Below, in pieces: positions 1-8,036 of a DNA stretch of 64,000 bases. The notes under the pieces were generated by a model. The model searched no databases. It saw only the letters and a list, made by a program, of their open reading frames with translations, and was not told the origin of the DNA. Every line of letters begins with the position of its first letter. Positions within the stretch are counted from its first letter, which is position 1. The translations under genes and the position numbers were made by a program. Source of the DNA: CAVQAH01 sp963784195 (GTDB lineage Bacteria > Acidobacteriota > Vicinamibacteria > Vicinamibacterales > 2-12-FULL-66-21); assembly GCA_963784195.1 (NCBI GenBank), contig CAWARA010000018.1, positions 62,001 to 126,000 on the forward strand, written 5' to 3'.

Positions 1-788
1 TCGCCAGACGCGATCGGGTGCCAGAGGTACGTCTGATCGATTCGTCCGGATCCGTTGCGGCTGGCAAAGCGCTCGACATGCTCCAGTCGTCACCGATCGA
101 GCACTTTAGCACGCGCGTCACCGCGGCCGATTCGATCGCGGCGGCTGTTGGCGCACGCGTCATCGTGATCGCCGATCGCGCAACGGATAGCGCCGAACAC
201 GGCGGTGAGGCGGGACTTGCACTGCTTCGAACGCTGATCGCATCGGGAGCGGAGGCACCACTGGTGTGTGCGGGCGCAGGCCATCGCGAGCTGATCGCTC
301 GCGCCGTGACGGAGCTGCGCGTGACGGGATCGCGCATCGTGGGATCGGCGCCGCTGGCGCTCGAGTCAGCGCTTCGCGCCCTGACCGGCGTGGCGCTCGA
401 TAGATCGGGTACCGAGGTGACTCTCTCCGTCGTCGGCGTGCCCCCGCGTTCCGCCGTCGTCGCCTGGGAGGAAGCGACGGCAGGCGGTCAACCGCTCACT
501 TCGCAGTTGCCCGCCCACACGATCGCCCAACTGAGCTCGAAGATAGCCGGGCTGTGGCCGCCAGGCCCGTATGCGCTCGGAACGGCGGCAGCGCGCGTCG
601 TCGAAGCGATGACGTTCGGCTCGCGCCGCCGCTTCACCTGTTTCGTGGCGATGCAATCGGGACCCGTTCGCGCTGCGGTGACGGCGATGCCGGTCGAGTT
701 GCGCGAGGGTGGAGTGGCCCGCGTTCTCGAGCCCGCCCTGACGCGGCAGGAGCGGACCATGCTCGAAAACGCGTTGGAGAAGGCGTAG
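1..788 (+). CDS. Malate/lactate dehydrogenase-like protein, 5' truncated by window edge, active site degenerate
   Basis: The reading frame is open from base 3, so the N-terminal Rossmann glycine loop lies outside the window; the GTG at 18 is probably internal. The visible part follows the malate/lactate dehydrogenase layout: an acidic strand end (VRLID), then AAGKALDMLQSSPIE (family form: GKALDLLQSAPVE), then the dimer-interface and C-terminal alpha/beta region. Where family members have the catalytic GGHGD histidine motif, this protein reads VVGVPPRSAV, and the NP-type substrate loop is also absent (CAGAGH). It is therefore probably a non-catalytic or repurposed paralogue. Fold assignment is fairly sure; enzymatic function is doubtful. 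Confidence 0.6.
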   Translation, partial: ARRDRVPEVRLIDSSGSVAAGKALDMLQSSPIEHFSTRVTAADSIAAAVGARVIVIADRATDSAEHGGEAGLALLRTLIASGAEAPLVCAGAGHRELIARAVTELRVTGSRIVGSAPLALESALRALTGVALDRSGTEVTLSVVGVPPRSAVVAWEEATAGGQPLTSQLPAHTIAQLSSKIAGLWPPGPYALGTAAARVVEAMTFGSRRRFTCFVAMQSGPVRAAVTAMPVELREGGVARVLEPALTRQERTMLENALEKA

Positions 789-790
789 CA

Positions 791-850
791 CGTGCGCGAG
801 TGCGCAGGTGCGCGGGTGCGCAAGTGCGCGCGTGCGCGCGTGCGCGCCCG
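791..850. repeat. Low-complexity GTGCGC tandem repeat
   Basis: Just after the stop of the dehydrogenase-like gene there are about seven imperfect units of 7-10 bases built on GTGCGC (for example cgcgagtgcgcaggtgcgc). It alternates purine and pyrimidine almost perfectly and lies between two genes that face each other. No coding role is seen. Confidence 0.7.
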
Positions 851-898
851 GCGGAGCAGAGCGGGGCGAAGGGCCCCGCGAGCGATGGCGATGGGGGA

Positions 899-920
899 CC
901 GGCGGGGCGAAGCCCCCCGG
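899..920 (-). terminator. GC-rich hairpin after the sigma factor gene
   Basis: GGGGC-GAA-GCCCC (904-916) with extra flanking pairs lies directly downstream of the sigma factor stop codon at 921-923. There is no clear T-run on either strand, so this is a possible rather than typical intrinsic terminator. Confidence 0.35.
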
Positions 921-1565
921 TTAATTGACCGAGTCGCGGACGTGGAGCATCACCCCGCCCGCGAAGTCCGCCAGGTGTTCCCGGAGAATCAGACGGCCAC
1001 GATGCAGCCGCGACTTCAAGGTCTGCGGCTTGACGCGAAGGACCGCGCTCGCTTCTTCCGTCGAGAGCCCCTGAATGTCCCGCAGAATCACCGGAATGCG
1101 ATACACCGTCGGCAGGTGCGTCAGCGCTTCAATCAACCGCGTTCGCATCTGGGTCCGGTGCACGTGATCGTCGGCGAGCGCCGACCAGTCGGCCGGCTCC
1201 GGCATCGACCGCTCGACGTTCTCGCTGTTTACAGACTCCGGGGTCTGAACCTCGACCTGCCGGCTCACTCGCGAGCTGCGCAGGCGAGACATCGCCGTAT
1301 TGAACGTAATCCGGTAGATCCAGGATGACAGTGCCGCGTCGCCGCGGAACGCGTCGATCTTCCGGTAGACCTTCATCAAAACATCCTGGGTCACCTCTTC
1401 GGCATCTTCCCAGTTCTTCACGTAGCGAAACGCCAGCTGCTGAATTCTCGGTCCGTATGTGGACGCCAACTCGGCAACCGCCGAGGTGTCCCCTGCCTGC
1501 ATGCGGCCGATGAGCTGGCGTTCCAGACTTGGCTGACGCATCTCTTTGGCCTCCGTATGGGACAC
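921..1565 (-). CDS. RNA polymerase sigma factor, sigma-70 family (ECF type)
   Basis: 214 residues, typical ECF length. Sigma2 region: ASTYGPRIQQLAFRYVKNWEDAEEVTQDVLMKVY followed by WIYRITFNTAMSRLR, the core-binding and -10 recognition helices, are shown here only by their key parts (DAEEVTQD, WIYRIT). Sigma4 region: LPTVYRIPVILRDIQGLS then EASAVLRVKPQTLKSRLHRGR, the helix-turn-helix for the -35 element. After the HTH it ends in a short tail GGVMLHVRDSVN; no zinc-binding anti-sigma gene is adjacent. The start ATG is followed by an acidic stretch. It would direct core RNA polymerase to a small regulon; the signal cannot be told from this sequence. Confidence 0.9.
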   Translation of the reverse strand: MSHTEAKEMRQPSLERQLIGRMQAGDTSAVAELASTYGPRIQQLAFRYVKNWEDAEEVTQDVLMKVYRKIDAFRGDAALSSWIYRITFNTAMSRLRSSRVSRQVEVQTPESVNSENVERSMPEPADWSALADDHVHRTQMRTRLIEALTHLPTVYRIPVILRDIQGLSTEEASAVLRVKPQTLKSRLHRGRLILREHLADFAGGVMLHVRDSVN

Positions 1566-1631
1566 AACACCAAAACCGACTCGCTTATTCCCAGTCAGCG
1601 CGGCTTCAAAGTCGAGCCGTAAATAGTTGAT

Positions 1632-2336
1632 TTAGAGGTGTTTAACTGAAATTTCCGAGGTCACACGACCGGCCGCGGGGACGGGAACGCGCTCGAAAAC
1701 GCGGCTCATGGCCTCGATTATGGAGTCCTCGACTCGATCCATAGCCAAGTGCGAACCGGTCAGGCGCTCCAGCGAGGTCACGCCCTTGTCGACGATGCCG
1801 CAAGGGACAATCAAATCGAAATGGCTGAGGTTAGTGGTCACGTTCAGCGCGAACCCATGACTCGTCACCCAGCGCGAGATCCTGACGCCAATCGCGGCAA
1901 GCTTTTCGGTACCGACCCACGTGCCCGTCAGGCCCTCCAGGCGTCCCGAGGTCACGCCAAAGGTTGCGGCGGCAAGGATCAACGCCTCCTCGAGGTCTCG
2001 CACGTAGCGATGGACGTCGCAGCGATCGGGACGCAGATCAAGAATCGGATAGCCGACGAGCTGTCCTGGACCGTGATATGTGACGTCCCCGCCGCGGCCG
2101 GTTTCGAATAATTCGACGCCGGCTGCGGAGAGCGCTTCGGGAGTGGCCAGGACGTTGGAGCGATCCTTCCGGGCCTTCACGCCAAGCGTGATGACCGGCG
2201 GATGCTCGAGGAGGAGGAGCTGATCGGGAATACGCCCCGCCTTGCGATCTTCGACGAGCTGCGCCTGAAGCTCCAGCGCCTCCCCGTAGGGCAGGAGTCC
2301 GAGCCGGCGGACCTGCAGCTCGCGGGCTACATCCAT
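1632..2336 (-). CDS. lipB: Octanoyl-[acyl carrier protein]:protein N-octanoyltransferase
   Basis: LipB moves octanoate from acyl carrier protein to lipoyl domains, the first step of de novo lipoylation. The 234 residues hold the family signature RGGDVTYHGPGQLVGYPI, the lysine motif (EKLAAIGVRISRWVTSHGFA) and the catalytic cysteine in VPCGIVDKGVTSL. It is the last gene of the 2-oxo acid dehydrogenase operon and its start overlaps the E2 stop by 10 bases, so it is probably translated by coupling. Its neighbour E2 is a direct substrate, which explains the arrangement. No lipA is seen in the window. Confidence 0.95.
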   Translation of the reverse strand: MDVARELQVRRLGLLPYGEALELQAQLVEDRKAGRIPDQLLLLEHPPVITLGVKARKDRSNVLATPEALSAAGVELFETGRGGDVTYHGPGQLVGYPILDLRPDRCDVHRYVRDLEEALILAAATFGVTSGRLEGLTGTWVGTEKLAAIGVRISRWVTSHGFALNVTTNLSHFDLIVPCGIVDKGVTSLERLTGSHLAMDRVEDSIIEAMSRVFERVPVPAAGRVTSEISVKHL

Positions 2337-3634
2337 CCTTCCTCGAAGTTTTCGAGACGCTCCTTCACGAACGAAAGGAAGCGTCCGGCGTCGGCGCCGT
2401 CAACCAGGCGGTGGTCGTAGCCGAGCGTGATGTGACACACCGGGCGAATCGCGATCGCATCGTCAATCACGACCGCGCGCTTCTCGATGCCGCCCACGCC
2501 AAGGATTGCGACCTGCGGCTGGTTGATCAGGGGAAGACCATACAGCGCACCGAAGATTCCAGGATTGGTGATGGTGAAGGTCCCACCCTGGACTTCCTCG
2601 GGATTGAGCTTCTTCGATCGTGCACGCGCCGCGAGATCGTTGATGGCCCGGCTCAACCCCAGAAGGTTCTTCTCATCAGCGCTTCGAATGACCGGAACGA
2701 TCAACCCGTTGTCGAGGGCGACGGCAATGCCGAGGTTGATGTCCTTCTTGTAAACGATGTTGTCGCCGTCCACCGACGCGTTGACGATCGGGAACTGACG
2801 AAGCGCATCGATGATCGCCTTCGCGATGAACCCCGTGAACGTGAGCTTCGCACCAGCGGCTTCGTACTCACCCTTGCGCTTGTCGCGCAGCGCGGCCACG
2901 CGCCCGAAATTCACCTCGTACACCGAGTAGACGTGCGGAGAGGTATGCGCGCTGAGCACCATGTGCTCGGCGATCTTCTTGCGCATGACACTCATCGGCA
3001 CGATCTGGACGCGCTCACCGGGCCGGTACGCAGGGCCTGGCGTCGGCAGCGACCGTGCCAACGACGGCGCCGGCGCCTGCTTCGGAGCGCCAGACTCGAG
3101 GTAACCGAGGATGTCGCGCTTGGTGACGCGTCCGCTGATGCCGGTGCCCTGAATCTGGCGGATGTCGACGTCGTGATCGCGCGCGATCCGCCGCACGAGC
3201 GGCGAGGACTTCTGGCGCCTGAGCTCTTCCTTCGACAACACGCCGCCTGCCGCAGCCGGCGCGGCAGCGGCTGTCGCAGTTTCCGGCTGTCCGACAGCAG
3301 CGGCCGGCATCGGCGTCGACGTGTCCACGGACGTGGCTGCCGGCGGCGCAGCGGCCGCCGGCTGTGCCTGCGCGGGCTGAGCGCTCGGTTTCTCGCCGTC
3401 AGCGCCGATCACTGCGACGACGCTGTTGACCGGAACCGTTTCGCCTTCCTTGACCTTGATGTCGGTGAGGACGCCGGCGGCCGGCGACGGAATCTCGGCA
3501 TCGACCTTGTCGGTCGAAATCTCGAAGAGCGGTTCATCGCGGTCAACCGCGTCGCCAACCTTCTTGATCCAGCGGACTATCGTCCCCTCGGCGATCGACT
3601 CACCCATCTGGGGCATCACGACATTGGTTGCCAT
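2327..3634 (-). CDS. Dihydrolipoamide acyltransferase (E2) of a 2-oxo acid dehydrogenase complex
   Basis: 435 residues with the classic order: one lipoyl domain (about 1-78) with the lipoyl-lysine motif EISTDKVDAEIPSP; an Ala/Pro-rich linker (about 80-140); a peripheral subunit-binding domain (SSPLVRRIARDHDVDIRQI then GTGISGRVTKRDIL); a second linker; and the catalytic acyltransferase domain ending in the active-site DHRLVDGADAGRF. It accepts the acyl group from E1 on its lipoyl arm and passes it to CoA. Annotators may name it SucB- or BkdB-like. The E1 partners are the two-subunit type, which points to pyruvate or branched-chain 2-oxo acids rather than 2-oxoglutarate; the substrate is not settled by sequence. 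Confidence 0.93.
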   Translation of the reverse strand: MATNVVMPQMGESIAEGTIVRWIKKVGDAVDRDEPLFEISTDKVDAEIPSPAAGVLTDIKVKEGETVPVNSVVAVIGADGEKPSAQPAQAQPAAAAPPAATSVDTSTPMPAAAVGQPETATAAAAPAAAGGVLSKEELRRQKSSPLVRRIARDHDVDIRQIQGTGISGRVTKRDILGYLESGAPKQAPAPSLARSLPTPGPAYRPGERVQIVPMSVMRKKIAEHMVLSAHTSPHVYSVYEVNFGRVAALRDKRKGEYEAAGAKLTFTGFIAKAIIDALRQFPIVNASVDGDNIVYKKDINLGIAVALDNGLIVPVIRSADEKNLLGLSRAINDLAARARSKKLNPEEVQGGTFTITNPGIFGALYGLPLINQPQVAILGVGGIEKRAVVIDDAIAIRPVCHITLGYDHRLVDGADAGRFLSFVKERLENFEEGWM

Positions 3635-3672
3635 CGTTCAACGGCGCGGCTGAAGCCACGCCCTCCTTCACC

Positions 3673-4647
3673 TCAATAAGCGACCAAACGTTTGGCCGCC
3701 GCGACCACCTTCTCGACGTTCGGCAGGAACGCCGCTTCGAGCGGCGGCGAGTACGGCACCGGCGAATCCAGGGAGGCGACGCGCATGACCGGCGCGTCGA
3801 GATACTCGAACGCCTCTTCCGCGATGATCGCCGCGAGCTCTCCACCGATGCCGCCGGTCAGCGTGGCCTCGTGCAGCAGCAGCGCGCGGCTGGTCTTCGA
3901 CACGGATGTCAGCACCGCCTCGCGATCGAGCGGCGCGAGACTCCTCAGGTCGAGCACCTCGGCCTCCACGCCCTGCTCGGCCAGCTGTTTCGCCGCGTCG
4001 AGCGCCGTATAGACCATCGCCCCGAACGTGATGATCGACAGATCGCCACCCTCCCGTCGAATCGCCGCCTTGCCAATCGGCACGACGTAGTCTTCGTCCG
4101 GCACCTCGTCCTTGATGCGGCGGTAGAGGTATTTGTGCTCGAAGTAGAGCACCGGGTCGTCGTCGCGAATCGCGGCCTTGAGCAAGCCCTTCGCGTCGTA
4201 CGCAGTCGAGGGTTCCACCATCTTCAACCCGGGCGTGTTCAGGAAGAACGACTCCGGGTTCAAGGAGTGAAACGGCCCCCCGCTGACACCACCCCCGCAT
4301 GGTCCGCGTACGACGATCGGCACACCGGCGCCATTGCGGTAGCGGCTCGTCGCGGCGAAGTTGGTGAGCATGTCGAAACAACATGCGATGAAGTCGATGA
4401 ACTGTATCTCGGCCACCGGACGCATGCCCATATAGGACGCACCGATCGCGGAACCGACGATCGCTGCTTCCGAAATCGGCGTATCCACGACGCGCGCCTC
4501 TCCGAAACGCTCCTGCAGGCCGTCGGTGACCTTGAACGCCCCGCCGTACGCGCCGATGTCTTCGCCGAGCAGGAACACCCGCTCATCGCGCGCCATCTCG
4601 TCGACGAGCGCCTGGCGAATCGCCTCCAGGTACGTAATGACAGCCAT
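3673..4647 (-). CDS. 2-oxo acid dehydrogenase E1 component, beta subunit
   Basis: 324 residues, usual length for PdhB/BkdA2. It opens with the conserved ITYLEAIRQALVDEMARDERVFLLGEDIG pattern (key part: EAIRQAL, LLGEDIG), followed by DTPISEAAIVGSAIGAS and RGPCGGG. The C-terminal transketolase-like half has SLDSPVPYSPPLE. It pairs with the E1 alpha gene upstream to form the thiamine diphosphate decarboxylase that loads the E2 lipoyl arm. It lies 38 bases before E2 on the same strand; the 5' spacer carries short GGTTC repeats. Confidence 0.93.
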   Translation of the reverse strand: MAVITYLEAIRQALVDEMARDERVFLLGEDIGAYGGAFKVTDGLQERFGEARVVDTPISEAAIVGSAIGASYMGMRPVAEIQFIDFIACCFDMLTNFAATSRYRNGAGVPIVVRGPCGGGVSGGPFHSLNPESFFLNTPGLKMVEPSTAYDAKGLLKAAIRDDDPVLYFEHKYLYRRIKDEVPDEDYVVPIGKAAIRREGGDLSIITFGAMVYTALDAAKQLAEQGVEAEVLDLRSLAPLDREAVLTSVSKTSRALLLHEATLTGGIGGELAAIIAEEAFEYLDAPVMRVASLDSPVPYSPPLEAAFLPNVEKVVAAAKRLVAY

Positions 4648-4712
4648 GAACCCTCGTCGTGAACCCCTGCGTGAACCTCTGTCTGAACCCTCGTCCAGAA
4701 CCTACGTCCTGA
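4646..4712 (-). repeat. Short tandem GGTTC repeats in the E1 alpha/E1 beta spacer
   Basis: Read on the minus strand, five units of about 12-14 bases containing aGGTTC occur between the E1 alpha stop and the E1 beta start. The same kind of unit (gagggttcagc, aaagttcagg) occurs between the AAA ATPase and tadC genes near 21400-21440. The last unit ends at the E1 beta ATG, so the GAGGG in it may also act as the ribosome binding site. Confidence 0.6.
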
Positions 4713-5775
4713 AAGGTGATTTCACGAGCTCGACCGTCGGCACCGCAAAGTCATCTCCGGCATAGACGCCGCGCGCCACCGTCGCAGGATCCGGCATCGG
4801 TGATTCCTCGGCGAGGCGCGCTTCATCGGCGGCAAAGCTCTTCGCCATCGCATCGATGTCGTCGAGCTCCTTCTCGGTCGCTGTGCTCGTCTCGACGAGA
4901 TGACGGCGGAATCTGGAAATCGGATCTTTGTCAGCCCACGCGGCCACGAGATCTTTCGGCACGTACCGGGCATCGTCGTGCTGCGCGTGTCCCTGCATGC
5001 GCATCGTATCGATGCCGATGAGCGACGCACCTTCCCCGGCGCGGGCGCGGTCGACCATGCGCCGCGCTACGTCGTAGACGGCGAGGATGTCGTTTCCATC
5101 GACGAGCTCGTGGGGAATCCCATACGCCGCCGCGCGCTCATCGATGCGGGTGATGGCCATCTGCTTTGAAATCGGCGTCGAGTACGCGTACTTGTTGTCT
5201 TCGGCCACCACCACCAGCGGAATCTTCTGAACGGCCGCAAAGTTCAGGCCCTCGTGGAACGCACCCGTGCTGGTAGCGCCGTCGCCAATCCACGCCATGG
5301 CGACGAGATTGCGGCCGCGCATCCGCGCGCCCATGGCGATGCCCGCCGCGACCGGGATCGAATCGCCGAGCATGCTGATTGGACCGACGATGACCGGTTC
5401 GTCCGCGTCGAACGCAGGAAGATTGACGATGTGGATGTTGAGATCGCGGCCGCGGGAGTTCGATTCCGCCTTGGCCATGTACTGCAGGAAGATTTCCTTC
5501 GGCCGCACGCCCATCGTCATGAGCGCGCCCATGTTGCGAATGAGCGGCAGAATCGCGTCCGTTCGCTGGAGCGCGTATGCGGTACCGACGGACTCGCCTT
5601 CCTGGCCCACGCTTCGATACAAGCCGCCGATCACCTTGCTCTGCCTGAAGAGGATGACCAGGCGCTCCTCGATGTCCCTTGCGAGGCGGGCAAAGTAGTA
5701 CATCTCCAGCCGTTGATCGCGCGTGAGCGCGTCCGACGGCCGAGCGGTTGCGGTGGTCGCCGAAGTCGGAGTCAT
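4702..5775 (-). CDS. 2-oxo acid dehydrogenase E1 component, alpha subunit
   Basis: About 357 residues. Thiamine diphosphate motif: GDGATSTGAFHEGLNFA with the closing asparagine in VVAEDNKYAYSTP. Also IRNMGALMTMGVRPKEIF and the phosphorylation-loop region (RMQGHAQHDDARYVP) typical of branched-chain/pyruvate E1 alpha. I place the start at 5775 (MTPTSATTAT) because AAGGGA lies six bases upstream; a longer frame reaching 5796 exists. It lies 30 bases after lpd on the same strand and forms the E1 heterotetramer with the beta subunit. Confidence 0.92.
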   Translation of the reverse strand: MTPTSATTATARPSDALTRDQRLEMYYFARLARDIEERLVILFRQSKVIGGLYRSVGQEGESVGTAYALQRTDAILPLIRNMGALMTMGVRPKEIFLQYMAKAESNSRGRDLNIHIVNLPAFDADEPVIVGPISMLGDSIPVAAGIAMGARMRGRNLVAMAWIGDGATSTGAFHEGLNFAAVQKIPLVVVAEDNKYAYSTPISKQMAITRIDERAAAYGIPHELVDGNDILAVYDVARRMVDRARAGEGASLIGIDTMRMQGHAQHDDARYVPKDLVAAWADKDPISRFRRHLVETSTATEKELDDIDAMAKSFAADEARLAEESPMPDPATVARGVYAGDDFAVPTVELVKSPFRT

Positions 5776-5805
5776 GATCGTTCCCTTGTCGTGCACCCGC
5801 CGCTC

Positions 5806-7224
5806 CTACGCGTGGATTGCGGCGCCGTGCGCGGCGTGCGCCGCTTCGCCGACAGCCTCCGACATCGTCGGATGCGCATGAATGGTCCGGATCAGCTCTT
5901 CGACCGTACATTCCAGGCGCAGCGCCAGCGTCGCCTCCGCGACCAGTTCGGTGGCGCGCGGCCCTATCATGTGCACGCCCAGCACTTCATCGTACTTCTT
6001 GTCGGCAACGATCTTGACGAATCCCTCGACCTCGTTGGCGATCCGCGCGCGCGCGAGCACGCCGAACTTGAAGGTCCCGACCGTGACGTCGAAGCCGCGT
6101 TCTTTCGCGGTCTTCTCGGTCAGCCCGACGCTTCCGATCTCGGGATCACAGTACGTGCAGCCCGGCACCTGTTCGTAGTTGAGCGGCCGGAACTCCTTGC
6201 CGGCGATACGTTCCGCGAGCGCGATGCCTTCGGCGGACGACAGGTGCGCCAGTTGCTGATGTCCGGGCTTCTCGAAGGTGATGACGTCGCCGACGGCGGA
6301 GATTCCCGGCACATTGGTCCGGTACGAAGCGTCCACCCTGATGTAGCCGCGATCCATCTGGAGCCCGACGTCTTCCGCGCCGAGGCCGCTCGTGACCGGT
6401 CCGCGTCCAGTCGCGACCAGCAGGATTTCCGCCTCAATCCTGGTCGACTTGCCGTCGGCACCCTGCGCTTCCAGCGTGACCCCGCTGGCGCCCGACTTGG
6501 CGCTGGTGACCTTCGTGCCGGTCATCACCTTGATGCCCTGCTTCTTGAACGACCGCTCGAGCTCTGCCGACACCGCTTCGTCTTCGACAGGCACGAGGCG
6601 TGGCAGCAGCTCGATGATCGTGACCTCGCTCCCGAAGCGCCGGAATATCGACCCGAACTCCACGCCGACGGCCCCGCTCCCCATGATCACGATCGAGCGC
6701 GGAACTTCCTTGAGGTGAATCGCCTCGTCGCTCGTGATGATCCGCTTGCGATCGATCTCGATCCCGGGAACGCTCCGGGGCGCAGAACCGGTGGCGACGA
6801 TGATTTCCTTCTTCGCCGTCATCGTCTGTTTCTGTCCCTCGGTGACTTCGACGCCACCCTTGCCCGTCAGCCGGCCGCTGCCCTTGATCCACTCGATCTT
6901 GTTCTTGCGGAAGAGCAGCTCGATCCCGCCGGTGAGCCCCTTGACGATCTTGTCCTTTCGGGCGTGCACCTGATTCATGTCGAGACCAATTGCCGCCTGT
7001 CCCAGCGTCAGTCCCCACTCCTTCCAGTCCTGCGCGACCTTGAGGGCATGGGCGTGCTCGAGCAGCGCTTTCGTCGGAATGCAACCCCAGTTCAGGCAGG
7101 TGCCGCCGAGAACCGGCGCTCGTTCAACGACGGCGGTCTTGAGGCCGAGTTGAGCGGCACGGATGGCGGCGACGTACCCGCCGGTTCCCGATCCAATCAC
7201 GATGACATCGAATTCGTTGGCCAT
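5806..7224 (-). CDS. lpdA: Dihydrolipoyl dehydrogenase (E3)
   Basis: 472 residues. FAD-binding IGSGTGGYVAAIRAAQLG at the N-terminus, redox disulfide GGTCLNWGCIPTKALLE, NAD-binding IVIMGSGAVGVEFGSIF, and the C-terminal dimer interface with the catalytic His-Glu pair in RTIHAHPTMSEAVGEA. It reoxidises the dihydrolipoyl arm of E2 with NAD+. First enzyme gene of the five-gene operon lpd-E1 alpha-E1 beta-E2-lipB, which gives the complex its own E3 and lipoylation enzyme. Confidence 0.96.
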   Translation of the reverse strand: MANEFDVIVIGSGTGGYVAAIRAAQLGLKTAVVERAPVLGGTCLNWGCIPTKALLEHAHALKVAQDWKEWGLTLGQAAIGLDMNQVHARKDKIVKGLTGGIELLFRKNKIEWIKGSGRLTGKGGVEVTEGQKQTMTAKKEIIVATGSAPRSVPGIEIDRKRIITSDEAIHLKEVPRSIVIMGSGAVGVEFGSIFRRFGSEVTIIELLPRLVPVEDEAVSAELERSFKKQGIKVMTGTKVTSAKSGASGVTLEAQGADGKSTRIEAEILLVATGRGPVTSGLGAEDVGLQMDRGYIRVDASYRTNVPGISAVGDVITFEKPGHQQLAHLSSAEGIALAERIAGKEFRPLNYEQVPGCTYCDPEIGSVGLTEKTAKERGFDVTVGTFKFGVLARARIANEVEGFVKIVADKKYDEVLGVHMIGPRATELVAEATLALRLECTVEELIRTIHAHPTMSEAVGEAAHAAHGAAIHA

Positions 7225-7235
7225 AGTCTCGACAG

Positions 7236-7509
7236 CTACTGCTCTTTCCTCTTGATTGACGAAAGCGGGACGAACGACACCGAGGGAGGCGCCTGCGCGG
7301 TCCCGACGGAAGCGGCCGCGGTTTCAGCGGCCTCGGCGGCCTGCTCCGGGTCCAGGCGGGCGACCTGCGATCGCAGCCGCGTATAGTCGTAGCGCAGTTC
7401 CCAGTACCGATTGCGTCAGCGCGTCGAGCTTGCGTGCCAGGCGCCTGGCGTGGGCTACCGCAAGCAGCGCGACGAGCAGAGCAAGGACGGCGAGTGCCCA
7501 GAGGACCAC
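7236..7509 (-). CDS. Small single-pass membrane protein, apparent one-base frameshift
   Basis: The frame starts at 7509 with a strong hydrophobic helix (VLWALAVLALLVALLAVAHA) and continues ARRLARKLDALTQS. At about 7407 the frame breaks. Removing one C restores YWELRYDYTRLRSQVARLD, then an Ala/Glu-rich stretch, then PSVSFVPLSSIKRKEQ and a stop at 7236-7238, 11 bases before the lpd start. The restored protein would have about 90 residues: an N-terminal membrane anchor followed by a cytoplasmic coiled-coil-like tail. The family is not recognised with certainty. The position suggests it is the first gene of the dehydrogenase operon. Confidence 0.55.
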
Positions 7510-7540
7510 AACCGACTTAACTTACCGGTTCGGTTCGGAG

Positions 7541-8018
7541 GGTGTCAATCTGGGAACGATAGGGACGGAGGGGACGGGGGAAACGGAACAAGCTTCAAAA
7601 ACGGAGACGCGGAGACACGGAGCCACGCAGGGCAACGCGGCCCGACAGGGACCGGGGAACGTAGACCGGCTGGCGCACACACCAATACGGTGACGGCTCA
7701 CCGGCCGATGCCGGCCCGGCCAGAGGCCTGAGGCCAGGAGACACACGCGCCAACCCGATGCCGCCCCGCTGGGCACAAGCTGACACCCCGCGGACACAAG
7801 CCGCGGGCGAATGAGCAGCTTGCGCCCGCGGGGCGTCGGTCGATCGCCCGCCGCGCACGGCGGCGGCATCGGCATACCCCTCATCACAACCGCCTTCAGT
7901 CTGCCTCCGTTCCTCCGCGTCTCCGAGTTGAAGCTCGTTCCGTTGCCTCCGTCCCTCCGTCCCCGGTCCTCCGTCCCGTCCTCCGTCCTCTCCGTCCAAT
8001 CCGGGCCGGGGCTTGATA
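7541..8018. repeat. Dispersed hairpin-rich intergenic element, copy A
   Basis: This 478-base stretch fills the gap between two divergent genes and holds no convincing ORF. Its left flank carries a purine-rich ACGGAG-type run with AACGGAACAAGCTTCAAAAAC; the right flank carries the inverted form (GAGTTGAAGCTCGTTCCG and CCTCCGT runs). The middle has GCCGATG (7704-7710) paired with CATCGGC (7867-7873), enclosing further hairpins and the sequence GCAGCTTGCGCCCGCGGGGC. The same parts in the same order make up 62964-63351. Copy A is less regular than copy B. Its right end runs into the promoter of the response regulator gene. Confidence 0.75.
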
Positions 8019-8022
8019 CAAT
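8014..8022 (+). promoter_or_regulatory. Extended -10 promoter for the response regulator
   Basis: TGATACAAT matches an extended -10 box (TGn followed by TACAAT). It ends 14 bases before the ATG at 8037, so the transcript leader would be only about 8 bases. No good -35 box is seen. Confidence 0.5.
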
Positions 8023-8036
8023 CGCCGCTTACCCCG

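Noticed and set aside
5254..7386. A 710-codon open frame on the plus strand
   Set aside because: It is antisense to lpd and E1 alpha, both with full motif sets. The frame is open only because of high GC and codon bias.
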